Below are positions 45,629-54,814 of a stretch of 64,000 nt of DNA, one piece after another (position 1 is the stretch's first letter; each line of letters begins with the position of its first letter). The position numbers were made by a program, and so were the translations under genes. Origin of the DNA: Paenibacillus sp. JJ-223 (GTDB taxonomy: Bacteria; Bacillota; Bacilli; Paenibacillales; Paenibacillaceae); contig NZ_CAKMMP010000010.1 in the NCBI RefSeq assembly GCF_927798175.1, forward strand, positions 62,001-126,000. Direction: 5' to 3'. The notes beneath the pieces are model-generated. The model had not been told where the DNA came from. It did no database searches and saw only the letters and a list, made by a program, of their open reading frames with translations.

Positions 45629-46195
45629 ATGAAAGCATTGATCGTGATTGATTTCACGCATGATTTTGTGACGGGAGCATTGCCCGTAGGCCAGCCGGCC
45701 GTGGACATCGCTGAGACTGTCGCTGCAGTGACCGAGACGTATTGCCGGAATGGTCATGAAGTGGTGATGGCCGTTGACTTGCATGAACAGAATGATCCAT
45801 ATCATCCGGAGACGGCGTTGTTTCCGCCGCACAATATCCGCGGTTCGAAAGGACGGGAGTTGTATGGACGCCTTGCAGAGGTCATGGAACAGTACAAGTC
45901 GGAAATCCGATGGATGGACAAAACGAGATATAGCGCTTTTTGCGGCACCGATCTTGAGTTAAAGCTGAGGGAACGAGGAATTACGGACATTGCCCTGATT
46001 GGTGTATGTACGGACATATGCGTGCTTCATACGGCCGTGGACGCCTATAACAAAGGATTTCACATTACGGTATTTGAGGACGCCGTGGCCAGCTTCAACC
46101 CTGGGGGACATGAGTGGGCGCTCGGACATTTCCGTTCCAGCCTTGGGGCTCAGGTCATTCAAGCGCGAGAGACGGTATTGGCAGCCAATGAATGA
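45629..46195 (+). CDS. pncA: Nicotinamidase (isochorismatase family)
   Basis: This 188-residue isochorismatase-fold hydrolase has the catalytic triad Asp8 (VIDFTHDF), Lys98 (MDKTRYSAF) and Cys131 (GVCTDICVLHT). It also has the metal region DLHEQNDPYHPET. It deaminates nicotinamide to nicotinate, which the downstream pncB product uses. GGGAGTG lies before the ATG. Isochorismatase-like hydrolases share the fold, but the DxHxxNDPYHPE pattern and context fit PncA. Confidence 0.9.
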   Translation: MKALIVIDFTHDFVTGALPVGQPAVDIAETVAAVTETYCRNGHEVVMAVDLHEQNDPYHPETALFPPHNIRGSKGRELYGRLAEVMEQYKSEIRWMDKTRYSAFCGTDLELKLRERGITDIALIGVCTDICVLHTAVDAYNKGFHITVFEDAVASFNPGGHEWALGHFRSSLGAQVIQARETVLAANE

Positions 46196-46266
46196 AGCAT
46201 GAGCCGGCGTGCATGTCAGAAACGATGACAGGGCCAATGATTTGATTTAAAACAAACCATGTTAGC

Positions 46267-46313
46267 GGAGACTCGATTGTTGTTTGGACATACAGCAACA
46301 GGATAGAGTCTCC
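46267..46313 (+). other. Imperfect nested hairpin between pncA and pncB
   Basis: GGAGACTC (46267-46274) pairs with GAGTCTCC (46306-46313); TGTTG/CAACA pair inside. No U-tract follows, so it is more likely an mRNA processing or regulatory structure than a terminator. Confidence 0.45.
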
Positions 46314-46380
46314 ACCATGATGACCCGTGACTGTGGACAGGATCCATGGACATGAGCGGAAGTCGGAAAGGATGAGACAA

Positions 46381-47835
46381 ATGCAGACTAGCCTGGCGTT
46401 ACACACGGATAAGTATCAAATCAACATGATGTATGCGCACTGGGTCAATGGAACTCACAAACGGAAGGCGGTGTTCGAAGCATACTTCCGCAAGCTTCCT
46501 TTCGGAAACGGTTATGCCGTATTTGCCGGATTGGAACGCATTGTGAATTATATCAGCCAGCTTCGCTTTACGATGGAGGACATCGAATATTTATCCAAAC
46601 AACAGGAAAACTACGATCCGGGCTTTCTTGAGGAACTGCTTCAGTTTTCATTCAAGGGAACCATTCATTCCATGAAAGAAGGAGCATTGGTTTTCCCCGA
46701 CGAACCGTTGATTCGGGTCGAGGGCTCCATTATGGAGGCACAGTTGGTGGAGACGGCCATCCTTAATTTCATGAATTATCAGACATTGATTGCGACCAAG
46801 GCATCCCGGATCAAACGGGTGGCGAATCAGGACACTCTCCTGGAGTTCGGCACGCGCAGGGCACAGGAGGCGGATGCGGCCATTTGGGGAGCGCGTGCTT
46901 CATATATTGCCGGCTTTCATGCCACGTCCAACATGTTGGCGGGAGAGCGCTTCGGTATCCCGACGGCGGGAACGCATGCCCATTCCTGGGTGCAAACGTT
47001 CATGAGCGAGCAGGAAGCTTTTGATGTGTATGCCAAAGTCATGCCCGATCAAGTCACGCTGCTGGTAGATACATTCGATACATTGAACAGCGGTGTGCCT
47101 CATGCGATCAAGACGGCCAAAATGCTTGAAAGCCAAGGCAAACGCATGAACGCCATTCGTCTTGATAGCGGAGACCTTGCTTATTTGTCGATTCAAGCCA
47201 GACAGATGCTGGATGAGGCTGGATTGGACTACGTAAAAATCGTGGCTTCCAACGATCTGGATGAGAACACGATCTTTAACCTGAAGGCTCAGGGCGCGCG
47301 TATCGACACATGGGGTGTGGGTACGCAGTTGATCACGGCTTCGGATCAGCCTTCGCTCGGCGGTGTATACAAGTTGGTGGAGCGTGAAGTGGAAGGCGGC
47401 ATGCTGCCGACGATCAAAATATCCGCAAATCCGGAAAAAGTATCGACGCCGGGGAAAAAGGAAGTTTTTCGAATCGTCGACCCGAAGCATGGCAAAGCCA
47501 TTGCCGACTACATTTGTTATCCTGGAGAAGAACAGCCGGTTCAGGGCGGGCCGCTCAAACTGTTCAATCCACTTCACCCTTATCTGAAAAAGACGGTAAC
47601 CCGCTATGAAGCGGTCAACATGCTGGAGCCCATCTTCGTGGATGGACAGCAGGTTTATGAACTGCCTACGCTGGATGACATTCGCAGATATCATGAAGAA
47701 CAGCTTGACCTGTTCTGGCCGGAATATTTGCGCAAACTCAATCCGGAAATTTATCGCGTGAACATCAGCCCTGCGGCGTGGAACATGAAGCAGAAGCTGA
47801 TTGCGGAGCATGTGCATTCGCAGGAAGAGTTTTAA
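46381..47835 (+). CDS. pncB: Nicotinate phosphoribosyltransferase
   Basis: This 484-residue enzyme converts nicotinate, PRPP and ATP to nicotinate mononucleotide. Family motifs include LHTDKYQINMMYAHW at the N terminus, EFGTRRAQEADAAIWGARAS with the phosphorylated-histidine region further on (GTHAHSWVQ), and RLDSGDLAYLS. The start ATG 46381 has GAAAGG about nine nt upstream; ATG 46372 and 46327 are weaker. With pncA and the NUDIX regulator it forms a nicotinamide salvage group. Confidence 0.95.
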   Translation: MQTSLALHTDKYQINMMYAHWVNGTHKRKAVFEAYFRKLPFGNGYAVFAGLERIVNYISQLRFTMEDIEYLSKQQENYDPGFLEELLQFSFKGTIHSMKEGALVFPDEPLIRVEGSIMEAQLVETAILNFMNYQTLIATKASRIKRVANQDTLLEFGTRRAQEADAAIWGARASYIAGFHATSNMLAGERFGIPTAGTHAHSWVQTFMSEQEAFDVYAKVMPDQVTLLVDTFDTLNSGVPHAIKTAKMLESQGKRMNAIRLDSGDLAYLSIQARQMLDEAGLDYVKIVASNDLDENTIFNLKAQGARIDTWGVGTQLITASDQPSLGGVYKLVEREVEGGMLPTIKISANPEKVSTPGKKEVFRIVDPKHGKAIADYICYPGEEQPVQGGPLKLFNPLHPYLKKTVTRYEAVNMLEPIFVDGQQVYELPTLDDIRRYHEEQLDLFWPEYLRKLNPEIYRVNISPAAWNMKQKLIAEHVHSQEEF

Positions 47836-47847
47836 TAATCAAGGCTG

Positions 47848-47885
47848 GGCATGACCTGAAAGCTTGTTAGGGGTCATGCCTTTTT
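47848..47885 (+). terminator. Terminator after pncB
   Basis: GGCATGACC pairs with GGTCATGCC, followed by five T residues. Confidence 0.9.
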
Positions 47886-47954
47886 GATATGTGTCAAAAA
47901 TCATGGACGGGGACTCCGCAAAGTACGGTATACTATCCCTTGATTCCACCCTGC

Positions 47955-47996
47955 GAAACATTTCCCGGGAAAACCCGGCAATGCCTGAAATGTTTC
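47955..47996 (+). other. Nested perfect hairpin in the leader of the YhdH-type gene
   Basis: GAAACATTTC (47955-47964) pairs with GAAATGTTTC (47987-47996), and CCGGG pairs with CCCGG inside. No T run follows. A weak TATACT -10 at 47929-47934 lies just upstream. Confidence 0.5.
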
Positions 47997-48074
47997 AATC
48001 CGGTGCTGTCAGGGGATGAAAGTAACAGAAGCAGTCCATGAGTCCATCATTTAAAATATAAGGAGAAGATCTCT

Positions 48075-49094
48075 ATGAATACATCGTTTCCAGCTTATGT
48101 TGTACGTCAGGATGAGCAGGGCCGCGTTCACGCAGCGATCGAGCAGCTCCGAAAAGAAGATTTGCCGAACGGCGACGTCAGCGTACACGTCCAGTATTCG
48201 AGCGTCAATTACAAAGACGGCCTTGCTGCCGCTGAGAAAGGCGGAGTGGTACGCCATTATCCGATGGTTCCGGGCATCGATATCGCGGGGGTCGTCGAAG
48301 AATCGGTCAGCGGCAGGTTTGCTCCCGGAGACCGGGTCATTAGTACGGGGTATGAACCAGGGGTTTCCCATTTCGGGGGATTCAGCAGATATGCGCGTCT
48401 GAGCAGTGAGTGGCTTGTGCCGCTGCCTCCGGGATTAAGCGAGAAGGAAGCGATGGCGATCGGCACGGCGGGTTTTACAGCGGCCCTCTCTGTGGACGCA
48501 TTGCTGCATGCTGGCGTGAAACCGGCTATGGGGCCGGTGTTGGTTACGGGCGCCACGGGCGGCGTCGGCAGCATGGCCGTTGCGATTCTCTCACGGTTAG
48601 GCTTTGAGGTGACGGCGAGCACGGGGAAAAAGGCAGAGCAGGAACCGCTGCTGAAACGGCTCGGGGCAGCGCATGTCATCTCAAGGGAAGAAGCAGACGC
48701 ACCGGCCAAGGGAGCGCTCGGGAAACAGTTATGGGCCGGGATCGTAGATCCGACCGCAGGAGCGGGGCTGGCTGAACGGTTGAAGCACGTCCGTTATGGC
48801 GGTGCTGCTGCCGTATCGGGATTGACGGGCGGGCCGTCGTTCGAATCGAGCGTGTTTCCTTTTATTCTGCGCGGCGTGCAGTTGATCGGGATCGATTCCG
48901 TGTATTGTCCGATGGAGCGCCGGGAACGGATCTGGAAGCTGCTCGGCGGGGAATGGAAGCCTGAACGGGCGCTTGAGCTCGGCATTCAAGAGATTTCCTG
49001 GGCACAACTGCCCCAGACGCTCGAAACGATTTTGAAAGGCGGGGCAGTGGGCCGATCCGTGCTGAACACGATGACGGAGCCGCCGATGGAATAA
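48075..49094 (+). CDS. YhdH/AcuI-family NADPH-dependent oxidoreductase
   Basis: This 339-residue zinc-independent medium-chain reductase belongs to the acrylyl-CoA reductase (AcuI/YhdH) family. A GroES-like N-terminal half contains SSVNYKDGLAA and GIDIAGVVEES. The Rossmann half has VLVTGATGGVGSMAVAIL, and GIDSVYCPMERRERIW is typical of YhdH. It reduces activated double bonds such as acryloyl-CoA; the natural substrate here is unknown. ATAAGGAG precedes the ATG. It has a structured leader. Confidence 0.9.
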   Translation: MNTSFPAYVVRQDEQGRVHAAIEQLRKEDLPNGDVSVHVQYSSVNYKDGLAAAEKGGVVRHYPMVPGIDIAGVVEESVSGRFAPGDRVISTGYEPGVSHFGGFSRYARLSSEWLVPLPPGLSEKEAMAIGTAGFTAALSVDALLHAGVKPAMGPVLVTGATGGVGSMAVAILSRLGFEVTASTGKKAEQEPLLKRLGAAHVISREEADAPAKGALGKQLWAGIVDPTAGAGLAERLKHVRYGGAAAVSGLTGGPSFESSVFPFILRGVQLIGIDSVYCPMERRERIWKLLGGEWKPERALELGIQEISWAQLPQTLETILKGGAVGRSVLNTMTEPPME

Positions 49095-49166
49095 AACGAT
49101 GGGACAGCAGGCATGCTAACTCTACCCGAAGTGTACCGATTCAGGTCGCTGGAAAGGAAGAGAGGC

Positions 49167-49727
49167 ATGGATTTCAAGCAATGCAGCAAACGAGCAAAAG
49201 CAAGAAAGGGAAGACGGCTGCCATCAGCCATTATTCTAGTGGGAATATGCATGCTGGTCATGTTGGGAGCGTGTTCGTCTTCTTCGCTGAAGCAGGAGCG
49301 CAAAATATATTCCGGACAGTCGGCAGAGGAAGGCAATATACGGGCGCAAAATCAAGGCCAAGGATTAAACGGGCCTCTTTTGGAGGAGCTTGAGAAGGAA
49401 TTCTCGGCCAAAGGCATCAAGCTTATGAACACGATGACAGCAGATGACGGTCAAGGCGGCGTTGCCTATATGGCTTTGCTTGATGGGGACGGTCGGCATG
49501 TGGTCAAGGTGCACATATTTCGTGATGCTGGCATGAGAGCTTCGGAAATGTATGAAATGGTAGGTCATGCCGGTGACCAGGCAAACGTGGACAATGTGTT
49601 GGGACATACGACCATGCTGAGCAAAGGGCATGTTGCCATGGTTTATACAGCTGGCGGGGGCGAGAGGGACCGGTACGAAAAAGAGGTTCTCGACGTGTTC
49701 CATCATGTGCTGGATCAGATCCATTAA
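49167..49727 (+). CDS. Putative lipoprotein of unknown function
   Basis: This 186-residue protein starts at ATG 49167 behind GGAAGAGAGG. A basic N terminus (KRAKARKGRR) leads into a hydrophobic segment and a lipobox VMLGAC, with the lipidated cysteine at about residue 36. The mature part has a Gln/Gly linker and a mixed alpha/beta region. I do not recognise a family. An in-frame ATG at 49113 would lengthen the signal region without a ribosome site. It converges with moaB across a bidirectional terminator. Confidence 0.75.
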   Translation: MDFKQCSKRAKARKGRRLPSAIILVGICMLVMLGACSSSSLKQERKIYSGQSAEEGNIRAQNQGQGLNGPLLEELEKEFSAKGIKLMNTMTADDGQGGVAYMALLDGDGRHVVKVHIFRDAGMRASEMYEMVGHAGDQANVDNVLGHTTMLSKGHVAMVYTAGGGERDRYEKEVLDVFHHVLDQIH

Positions 49728-49755
49728 ACAGAGGGATCCCCTGTGCGAATTACGA

Positions 49756-49783
49756 AAACCCGTCTGATTTGTCAGACGGGTTT
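49756..49783. terminator. Bidirectional terminator between the lipoprotein gene and moaB
   Basis: AAACCCGTCTGA (49756-49767) pairs perfectly with TCAGACGGGTTT (49772-49783). It overlaps the moaB stop codon on the minus strand, and T-rich tails lie on both sides. Confidence 0.88.
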
Positions 49784-50290
49784 ATATATTTCGCGCATGA
49801 CATGCCGCAGCTCGGGCAAAATAATTTTTTCCATGGCCAGCTTGACGGCCCCTCTCGAGCCAGGCATGGAAAAAACGGCTGTGCGTCCGATCGTTCCGGC
49901 GACGGCCCGGCTAAGAATGGCGGCAGAACCAATGTCCTCCGTATAACTGAGAAAACGGAAAATTTCCCCGAATCCGGGCAGTTCCTTATCCAGCAGCGAA
50001 GATACTGCTTCATACGTCGTATCTCTCGGCGCAATGCCTGTTCCGCCGCTCATCAGAACCGCTTCGATATCATCCCGCACAGACGCATCCTGCAGGATGG
50101 CCTGAATGCGCTCTGTCTCATCCGGCGTAATCAAATATTCGACGACCTGATAGCCTGCTTCGGTCAAAAGCTGATGCATCAGCTGACCGCTCGCGTCGGT
50201 TTCTTTGGTTCGCGTATCCGATACGGTTACGATCATACACGAGACTGAATCCGGAGCTTCTTGGCGATGTTGTTCCACGGAAGTGCTCAT
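49772..50290 (-). CDS. moaB: Molybdenum cofactor biosynthesis protein MoaB
   Basis: This 172-residue MogA/MoaB-fold protein adenylylates molybdopterin. Motifs are CMIVTVSDTRTKETDASG, MSGGTGIAPRDTTYEAV and FSMPGSRGAVKLAMEKI. ATG 50290 is used: AAGGAGAGG lies nine nt upstream on the minus strand, whereas ATG 50326 lacks a site. It is divergent from the CobW-family gene. No other molybdenum-cofactor gene lies in the window. Confidence 0.94.
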   Translation of the reverse strand: MSTSVEQHRQEAPDSVSCMIVTVSDTRTKETDASGQLMHQLLTEAGYQVVEYLITPDETERIQAILQDASVRDDIEAVLMSGGTGIAPRDTTYEAVSSLLDKELPGFGEIFRFLSYTEDIGSAAILSRAVAGTIGRTAVFSMPGSRGAVKLAMEKIILPELRHVMREIYKPV

Positions 50291-50467
50291 CCTTGTTATC
50301 CTCTCCTTAATAGGCTGTATCCCCATAGCATAGACGATTATTGGACATCAGGCAATGAAGCTCGCTTCCGTTTGCATGTTGCGCAGGCTGCCGGGGTTGG
50401 TGTACACTCGCTAGGATGGCAAAATCATGCGATGAAACTGTGCTAGTTCGTGAGAGAGGTGCAAACA

Positions 50468-51553
50468 ATGAACAATCAACCATCGAATCAAAGTCAGGAT
50501 CGATCCGTTCCTGTATACATATTGTCGGGATTTCTCGGAAGCGGCAAAACGACGCTGCTCGTTCAATTGCTGGAGCATTGGAAAAAGCAAGGATTGCGGC
50601 CGGCGGTCATCATGAACGAATTGGGCGAAGTGAATCTGGATGGCCAGGTCGTCGACGAATCCGTGCCCATGGCCGAAATGCTTGGGGGCTGCATCTGCTG
50701 TACCGTGCGCGGGGACCTTGGACTTCAGCTATCGGAATTGATTCAGACCGAGTCGCCGGATGTCATCATTATCGAAGCGACGGGTGCTGCCAATCCGATG
50801 GAAATTTTGGACGGTGTGACGGAAACGTCGCTGTACATGCGCCTTGAGCTTAAAAGCCTGATCACCGTAGTGGATGCCGCGCACCTATGGGGCCTTCATA
50901 CGGAGCAGAAGGGGAAGACGTTCCGCCTGATGCAGGACCAGATTCGCTGTGCATCCGTGCTGCTCCTGAACAAAACGGACCGGGTCAACGACCGCGAGCT
51001 TGAAGAGCTGCAGCAATTGCTGGCGAAATGGAATGCGTATGCTCCCGTCATCGGCACGGTGAAATGCCAAGTGGACATGGACTTGCTGCTGCGTGCGGGA
51101 ACAGGCGTGCAGAGCCCATCCCGATCTCTGACGGGGAACGAACCCGATTCCGATCATGGATCGGCGGATTCGCATGTGCATACCGCCGAATGTGCGCTGC
51201 ACGGCTGCAGTCATGGTCATGACAAACACGATCATGCCGGTCATCGGCATGAAGCGCATGCTTCGCACGAACATGTGATGGTATATACGCATTACTTTAC
51301 TAAACCCGTCAACAGCGAAGCGTTCGAACGCTTTGTTGCGAATCTGCCACGGGACGTATATCGTGCAAAAGGGATTTTAACGTTCAGCGATACGGCGAGC
51401 CGGTTCTGGTTCCAGTATGCCTATCAGGAATCGGATTACATGAAAATTAATCCGCAGGGACAGGTACCCAACGTTGCCGTATTCATCGGGGAGCATTTTG
51501 AGCAGGGGGCCATTCGCGAGCAGCTGCTCGCATTGGAAGGCACAGCAGAGTAA
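50468..51553 (+). CDS. COG0523 (CobW/P47K) metallochaperone GTPase
   Basis: This 361-residue G3E GTPase has the Walker A motif GFLGSGKTT and the metal-binding motif GGCICC in the pattern typical of COG0523. NKTD follows as the G4 motif. A His-rich stretch, about 225-270, contains HGCSHGHDKHDHAGHRHEAH and is followed by a CobW C-terminal domain. Such proteins deliver zinc, cobalt or other metals; the metal cannot be read from sequence and no Zur-box is visible. The ATG at 50468 follows GAGAGGTG. Confidence 0.92.
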   Translation: MNNQPSNQSQDRSVPVYILSGFLGSGKTTLLVQLLEHWKKQGLRPAVIMNELGEVNLDGQVVDESVPMAEMLGGCICCTVRGDLGLQLSELIQTESPDVIIIEATGAANPMEILDGVTETSLYMRLELKSLITVVDAAHLWGLHTEQKGKTFRLMQDQIRCASVLLLNKTDRVNDRELEELQQLLAKWNAYAPVIGTVKCQVDMDLLLRAGTGVQSPSRSLTGNEPDSDHGSADSHVHTAECALHGCSHGHDKHDHAGHRHEAHASHEHVMVYTHYFTKPVNSEAFERFVANLPRDVYRAKGILTFSDTASRFWFQYAYQESDYMKINPQGQVPNVAVFIGEHFEQGAIREQLLALEGTAE

Positions 51554-51664
51554 CATGACGATGCGTTTTTTTCGGATGGCGATACACGGAGCCAGCGCGG
51601 AGACGGATTGAATGCACCCAGGCTGTTTCCTTATGGCTTTCGCGAGATAGAACGTGGAGGACGG

Positions 51665-51693
51665 TTGCCAAACCGGCACATGGTCTGTATAAT
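51665..51693 (+). promoter_or_regulatory. Promoter of argS
   Basis: TTGCCA (51665-51670), a 17-bp spacer and TATAAT (51688-51693), upstream of the T-box leader. Confidence 0.75.
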
Positions 51694-51714
51694 GATGGAA
51701 ATGAATTGCATATT

Positions 51715-52010
51715 GATGATGATCAATGATCGGGAGAGTAACCAGAATCATGCATGACAGCGAGCCGGAGCGGGTGGAAGCCGGTATGCCGTGACCTGTG
51801 CGAACCGCACCCGTGAGATGGTCGTCCGAACAGTGCTGTTTTGCGTAAAATGGGGCGGCAGCGGAAGAGGGCGATCCGGTTGGCGACCGTTACTCGCATC
51901 GAGCGGAACAGCGAACGCCTGAACGAGGTTCAGGCGTGCTGTTTACTTAGAGTGGTACCGCGGGAACTGTGATTACAGCTCTCGTCTCTGATATGGAGAC
52001 GAGGGCTTTT
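51715..52010 (+). promoter_or_regulatory. T-box riboswitch with arginine specifier, upstream of argS
   Basis: The conserved T-box core AGAGTGGTACCGCGG lies at 51949-51963. Stem I begins near a GGGAGAGTA motif (51738-51746). The specifier loop reads GAAC-CGC-ACCC, giving CGC (Arg) at 51806-51808. Stem III is CGCCTGAAC/GTTCAGGCG (51916-51936). The terminator pairs AGCTCTCGTCTC with GGAGACGAGGGCT (51977-52007) before a short T run. Uncharged tRNA-Arg should promote read-through. The exact 5' border is approximate. Confidence 0.92.
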
Positions 52011-52051
52011 CTGTTTTCCGGGGAAGTGATGACGATTAAGGAGTGGTTAAC

Positions 52052-53773
52052 ATGTTAAAGAAACAGGCAGCGCTGTTGTTGTCTCCCTTGACGGGATTGG
52101 ACGAAATGGAAGTACGGAATATGCTGGAGGTGCCGCCGCAACCGGAGATGGGTGATCTGGCCTTTCCTTGCTTTGCATTGGCCAAATCGCTTCGAAAAGC
52201 TCCGGCAGCCATCGCAGCTTCGATCGCAGAGTCGTTACAAGGCAGCGGGATCGAAGCCGTCAGTGCAGGTCCATATGTCAACATTCGTTTTAACAGAGTC
52301 GAAGCGGCTGTGTCCATGTTGAACGAATTAATGAAGCCCGGATTTGGCAAGCTGGATCTGGGTCAAGGCGAGCGAGTGGTCATTGACATGTCTTCTCCCA
52401 ATATCGCCAAGCCGTTCGGCATCGGGCATTTGCGCTCCACGGTGATTGGGGCTGCGCTGTATCGGATGTACCAAGAGGCAGGTTATGCCCCTGTCAGCGT
52501 GAATCATTTAGGAGACTGGGGAACCCAGTTCGGCAAACAGATTGCCGCATATAAGCGTTGGGGAGATGACGAGGCTTTGCTGGCAGAGCCGATTCGGACG
52601 TCGCTGGAGCTCTATGTCAGGTTCCATGAGGAGGCGGAACAGGATCCGTCCCTGGAGACCGAGGCACGCGAGTGGTTCCGCAAGTTGGAACAGGGGGATG
52701 AAGAAGCCCGTAAATTGTGGTCCTTTTTCGTGGAAGTCAGCATGAAGGAATTCGACCGCATGTACGAACGCTTGCATGTGGCATTTGATTATACGCTCGG
52801 CGAAAGCTTTTACAATGACAAGATGGGTGCCGTCGTCGAGGAACTGCGGGACAAAGGTTTGTTGGAAGAGAGCGACGGCGCGCTCGTCGTGCGATTGGAT
52901 GAAGAGAACATGCCGCCATGCCTGATCATCAAGCAGGACGGCACCACCATTTATCCTACCCGGGATCTGGCTACGGCCGTTTATCGCCATGATGTGATGA
53001 AGGCTGACAAAATGCTGTACGTGGTCGGCGGGGAACAGAAGCTGCATTTTCGGCAGGTGTTTGCGGTGCTTTCGCGAATGGGGCATAAATGGTCCGCTCA
53101 CTGTGAGCACATTCCGTTTGGATTGATGCGGTTTGAGGGACGCAAAATGTCCACTCGCCGCGGAAAGGTCGTTTTCTTGCAGGAGGTGCTGGACGAGGCC
53201 GTTGCCCGCGCCTCCCGCATCATTCAGGAGAAAAACCCGGGATTGGCCAATGCGCAAGCCGTGGCGGAAGCCGTCGGCGTCGGAGCCATCGTGTTTGGGG
53301 ACCTGCGCAACAATCGCTTGAACGACGTGGACTTTTCGTTGGAAGATGCCGTAAGTTTTGAAGGAGAGACCGGGCCTTACGTGCAGTACACCCATGCGCG
53401 GATCCATAGCGTGCTTGCCAAAGCGAAAGTGGTTGCTGGCCTGGAGCGGGACGACGATTCCGCCGCAACGCCGGAAGCAGGACCGGAGCAACCGGGAGCG
53501 GAAGAGATCGGCGATGCCGCATGGACGCTGCTCAAATTGTTGTCCGAATATCCGCAGCATCTGGAAAAAGCCGTTCAACGCAACGAGCCGTCCGTGATTG
53601 CCAAATACGCCATCGATGCAGCACAAGCCTTCAACCGCTTCTATCATGCGGAACGAATTGCCGATGCTGCGCCGGAAGTGCGTCGATTCCGCATCGCTTT
53701 GGCCGAATGCACGGCCGAGCGATTGGCCCGGAGCCTGTATCTGCTTGGCGTTCAGGCTCCCGAACGGATGTGA
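52052..53773 (+). CDS. argS: Arginine-tRNA ligase
   Basis: This 573-residue class I synthetase has an N-terminal Arg-S domain and the HIGH-type signature FGIGHLRSTVIG. The KMSKS-type loop reads KMSTRRGKVV, and the C terminus carries a DALR anticodon-binding domain (ALAECTAERLARSLYLLGVQ). ATG 52052 is eight nt after AAGGAG; the GTG at 52043 overlaps that site. Control by the upstream T-box is strongly supported by its CGC specifier. Confidence 0.97.
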   Translation: MLKKQAALLLSPLTGLDEMEVRNMLEVPPQPEMGDLAFPCFALAKSLRKAPAAIAASIAESLQGSGIEAVSAGPYVNIRFNRVEAAVSMLNELMKPGFGKLDLGQGERVVIDMSSPNIAKPFGIGHLRSTVIGAALYRMYQEAGYAPVSVNHLGDWGTQFGKQIAAYKRWGDDEALLAEPIRTSLELYVRFHEEAEQDPSLETEAREWFRKLEQGDEEARKLWSFFVEVSMKEFDRMYERLHVAFDYTLGESFYNDKMGAVVEELRDKGLLEESDGALVVRLDEENMPPCLIIKQDGTTIYPTRDLATAVYRHDVMKADKMLYVVGGEQKLHFRQVFAVLSRMGHKWSAHCEHIPFGLMRFEGRKMSTRRGKVVFLQEVLDEAVARASRIIQEKNPGLANAQAVAEAVGVGAIVFGDLRNNRLNDVDFSLEDAVSFEGETGPYVQYTHARIHSVLAKAKVVAGLERDDDSAATPEAGPEQPGAEEIGDAAWTLLKLLSEYPQHLEKAVQRNEPSVIAKYAIDAAQAFNRFYHAERIADAAPEVRRFRIALAECTAERLARSLYLLGVQAPERM

Positions 53774-53785
53774 CCCGGATTGGCC

Positions 53786-54814
53786 ATGAACCGAACAGCA
53801 GCGTATAATGACGCAAAAAGGTTGATTTCGCTTCGGCAGGTGGGCAAACGACTCGATGGTTCCCAAGTATTGAAAGATATCGATTTGGAAGTGCATGAAG
53901 GACAATGCATCGTGCTGGTCGGGAGAAACGGCTCCGGCAAAAGCACGCTGCTGCGTGTCATCGCAGGATTGCTGAATCCCGACCAGGGCACGATGCATCG
54001 CAAACGGGAAGTCCCGGTCAGGTATGCGCCTGATCGGCTCGTGCGGTTGCCGTTTACTTCATGGGAATATCTGTGGCAAATGGGGCGCATTCAAGGGATC
54101 CGTCCCGGGGCATTGCGCAAAATCATTCATGAGCAGAGTGACAGGCTTGGCCTTGAAGGAGCACTGGATCAGAAGATGTCCTCGTTATCCAAGGGCACGC
54201 TTCAGAAGGTCAATTTGCTGCAGGCACTGCTCGCCGGGCCAAGGGGGCTATTGCTGCTGGACGAACCGCTGTCGGGACTTGACGCAGCGGCTCAGGAAGC
54301 CGTCATCTCCATCGCAAGGCAATGGAAGGATGCGGGGGCTTCCATCATTACCGCCTGTCATGAGCCATTGTTTATCGAACGCTTGGCCGATCAAGTGGAC
54401 GTCTTGCAAGCAGGGGACATCATCCGCCGATGGGAGCGTGCCGACTTCATATTGCCAGAGGCTCCGCTCGTTTATATCCATAGCCTGCTCCCGCATTCGG
54501 TACAGTCCCAGCTATTCGAAGGTCCGATCCGGTTGGCCGGGCAAGAAGGCGTGCTGCACGTTCGGCCTGAAACGGGCGGCGGGGCATCGGACGGACGCTG
54601 GGTGTGGAAGGTAACCCGCCATGCTTCGGATCGGATCATCGCTATGCTGATCGATGCGGGCGGTTCCATTGAGAGCGTACAGCAAGAACGTCAGCAATTG
54701 AATATGGAGCGATTGATCAAGGGCGAGCTTCCGGCAGCCATGGATGACGACAACGAATCGTGCAAGGCCTCCGGCGTGCATGCGGCAAGCCCGATGGACG
54801 GAGGTTGCCGATGA
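53786..54814 (+). CDS. ABC transporter ATP-binding protein
   Basis: This 342-residue ATPase has Walker A GRNGSGKS at 46-53, a divergent signature LSKGTLQKV, Walker B GLLLLDEPLSGLDA and a switch histidine in TACHEP. A 110-residue C-terminal extension of unknown role follows. The stop overlaps the next gene (ATGA), which encodes a membrane partner. The gene follows argS by only 12 nt. ATG 53786 was chosen over TTG 53780; neither has a good ribosome site. The substrate is unknown. Confidence 0.88.
   Translation: MNRTAAYNDAKRLISLRQVGKRLDGSQVLKDIDLEVHEGQCIVLVGRNGSGKSTLLRVIAGLLNPDQGTMHRKREVPVRYAPDRLVRLPFTSWEYLWQMGRIQGIRPGALRKIIHEQSDRLGLEGALDQKMSSLSKGTLQKVNLLQALLAGPRGLLLLDEPLSGLDAAAQEAVISIARQWKDAGASIITACHEPLFIERLADQVDVLQAGDIIRRWERADFILPEAPLVYIHSLLPHSVQSQLFEGPIRLAGQEGVLHVRPETGGGASDGRWVWKVTRHASDRIIAMLIDAGGSIESVQQERQQLNMERLIKGELPAAMDDDNESCKASGVHAASPMDGGCR

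Noticed and set aside
50291..50467. Zur-type operator before the COG0523 GTPase gene
   Set aside because: No AT-rich palindrome resembling a Zur box is present between moaB and this gene.
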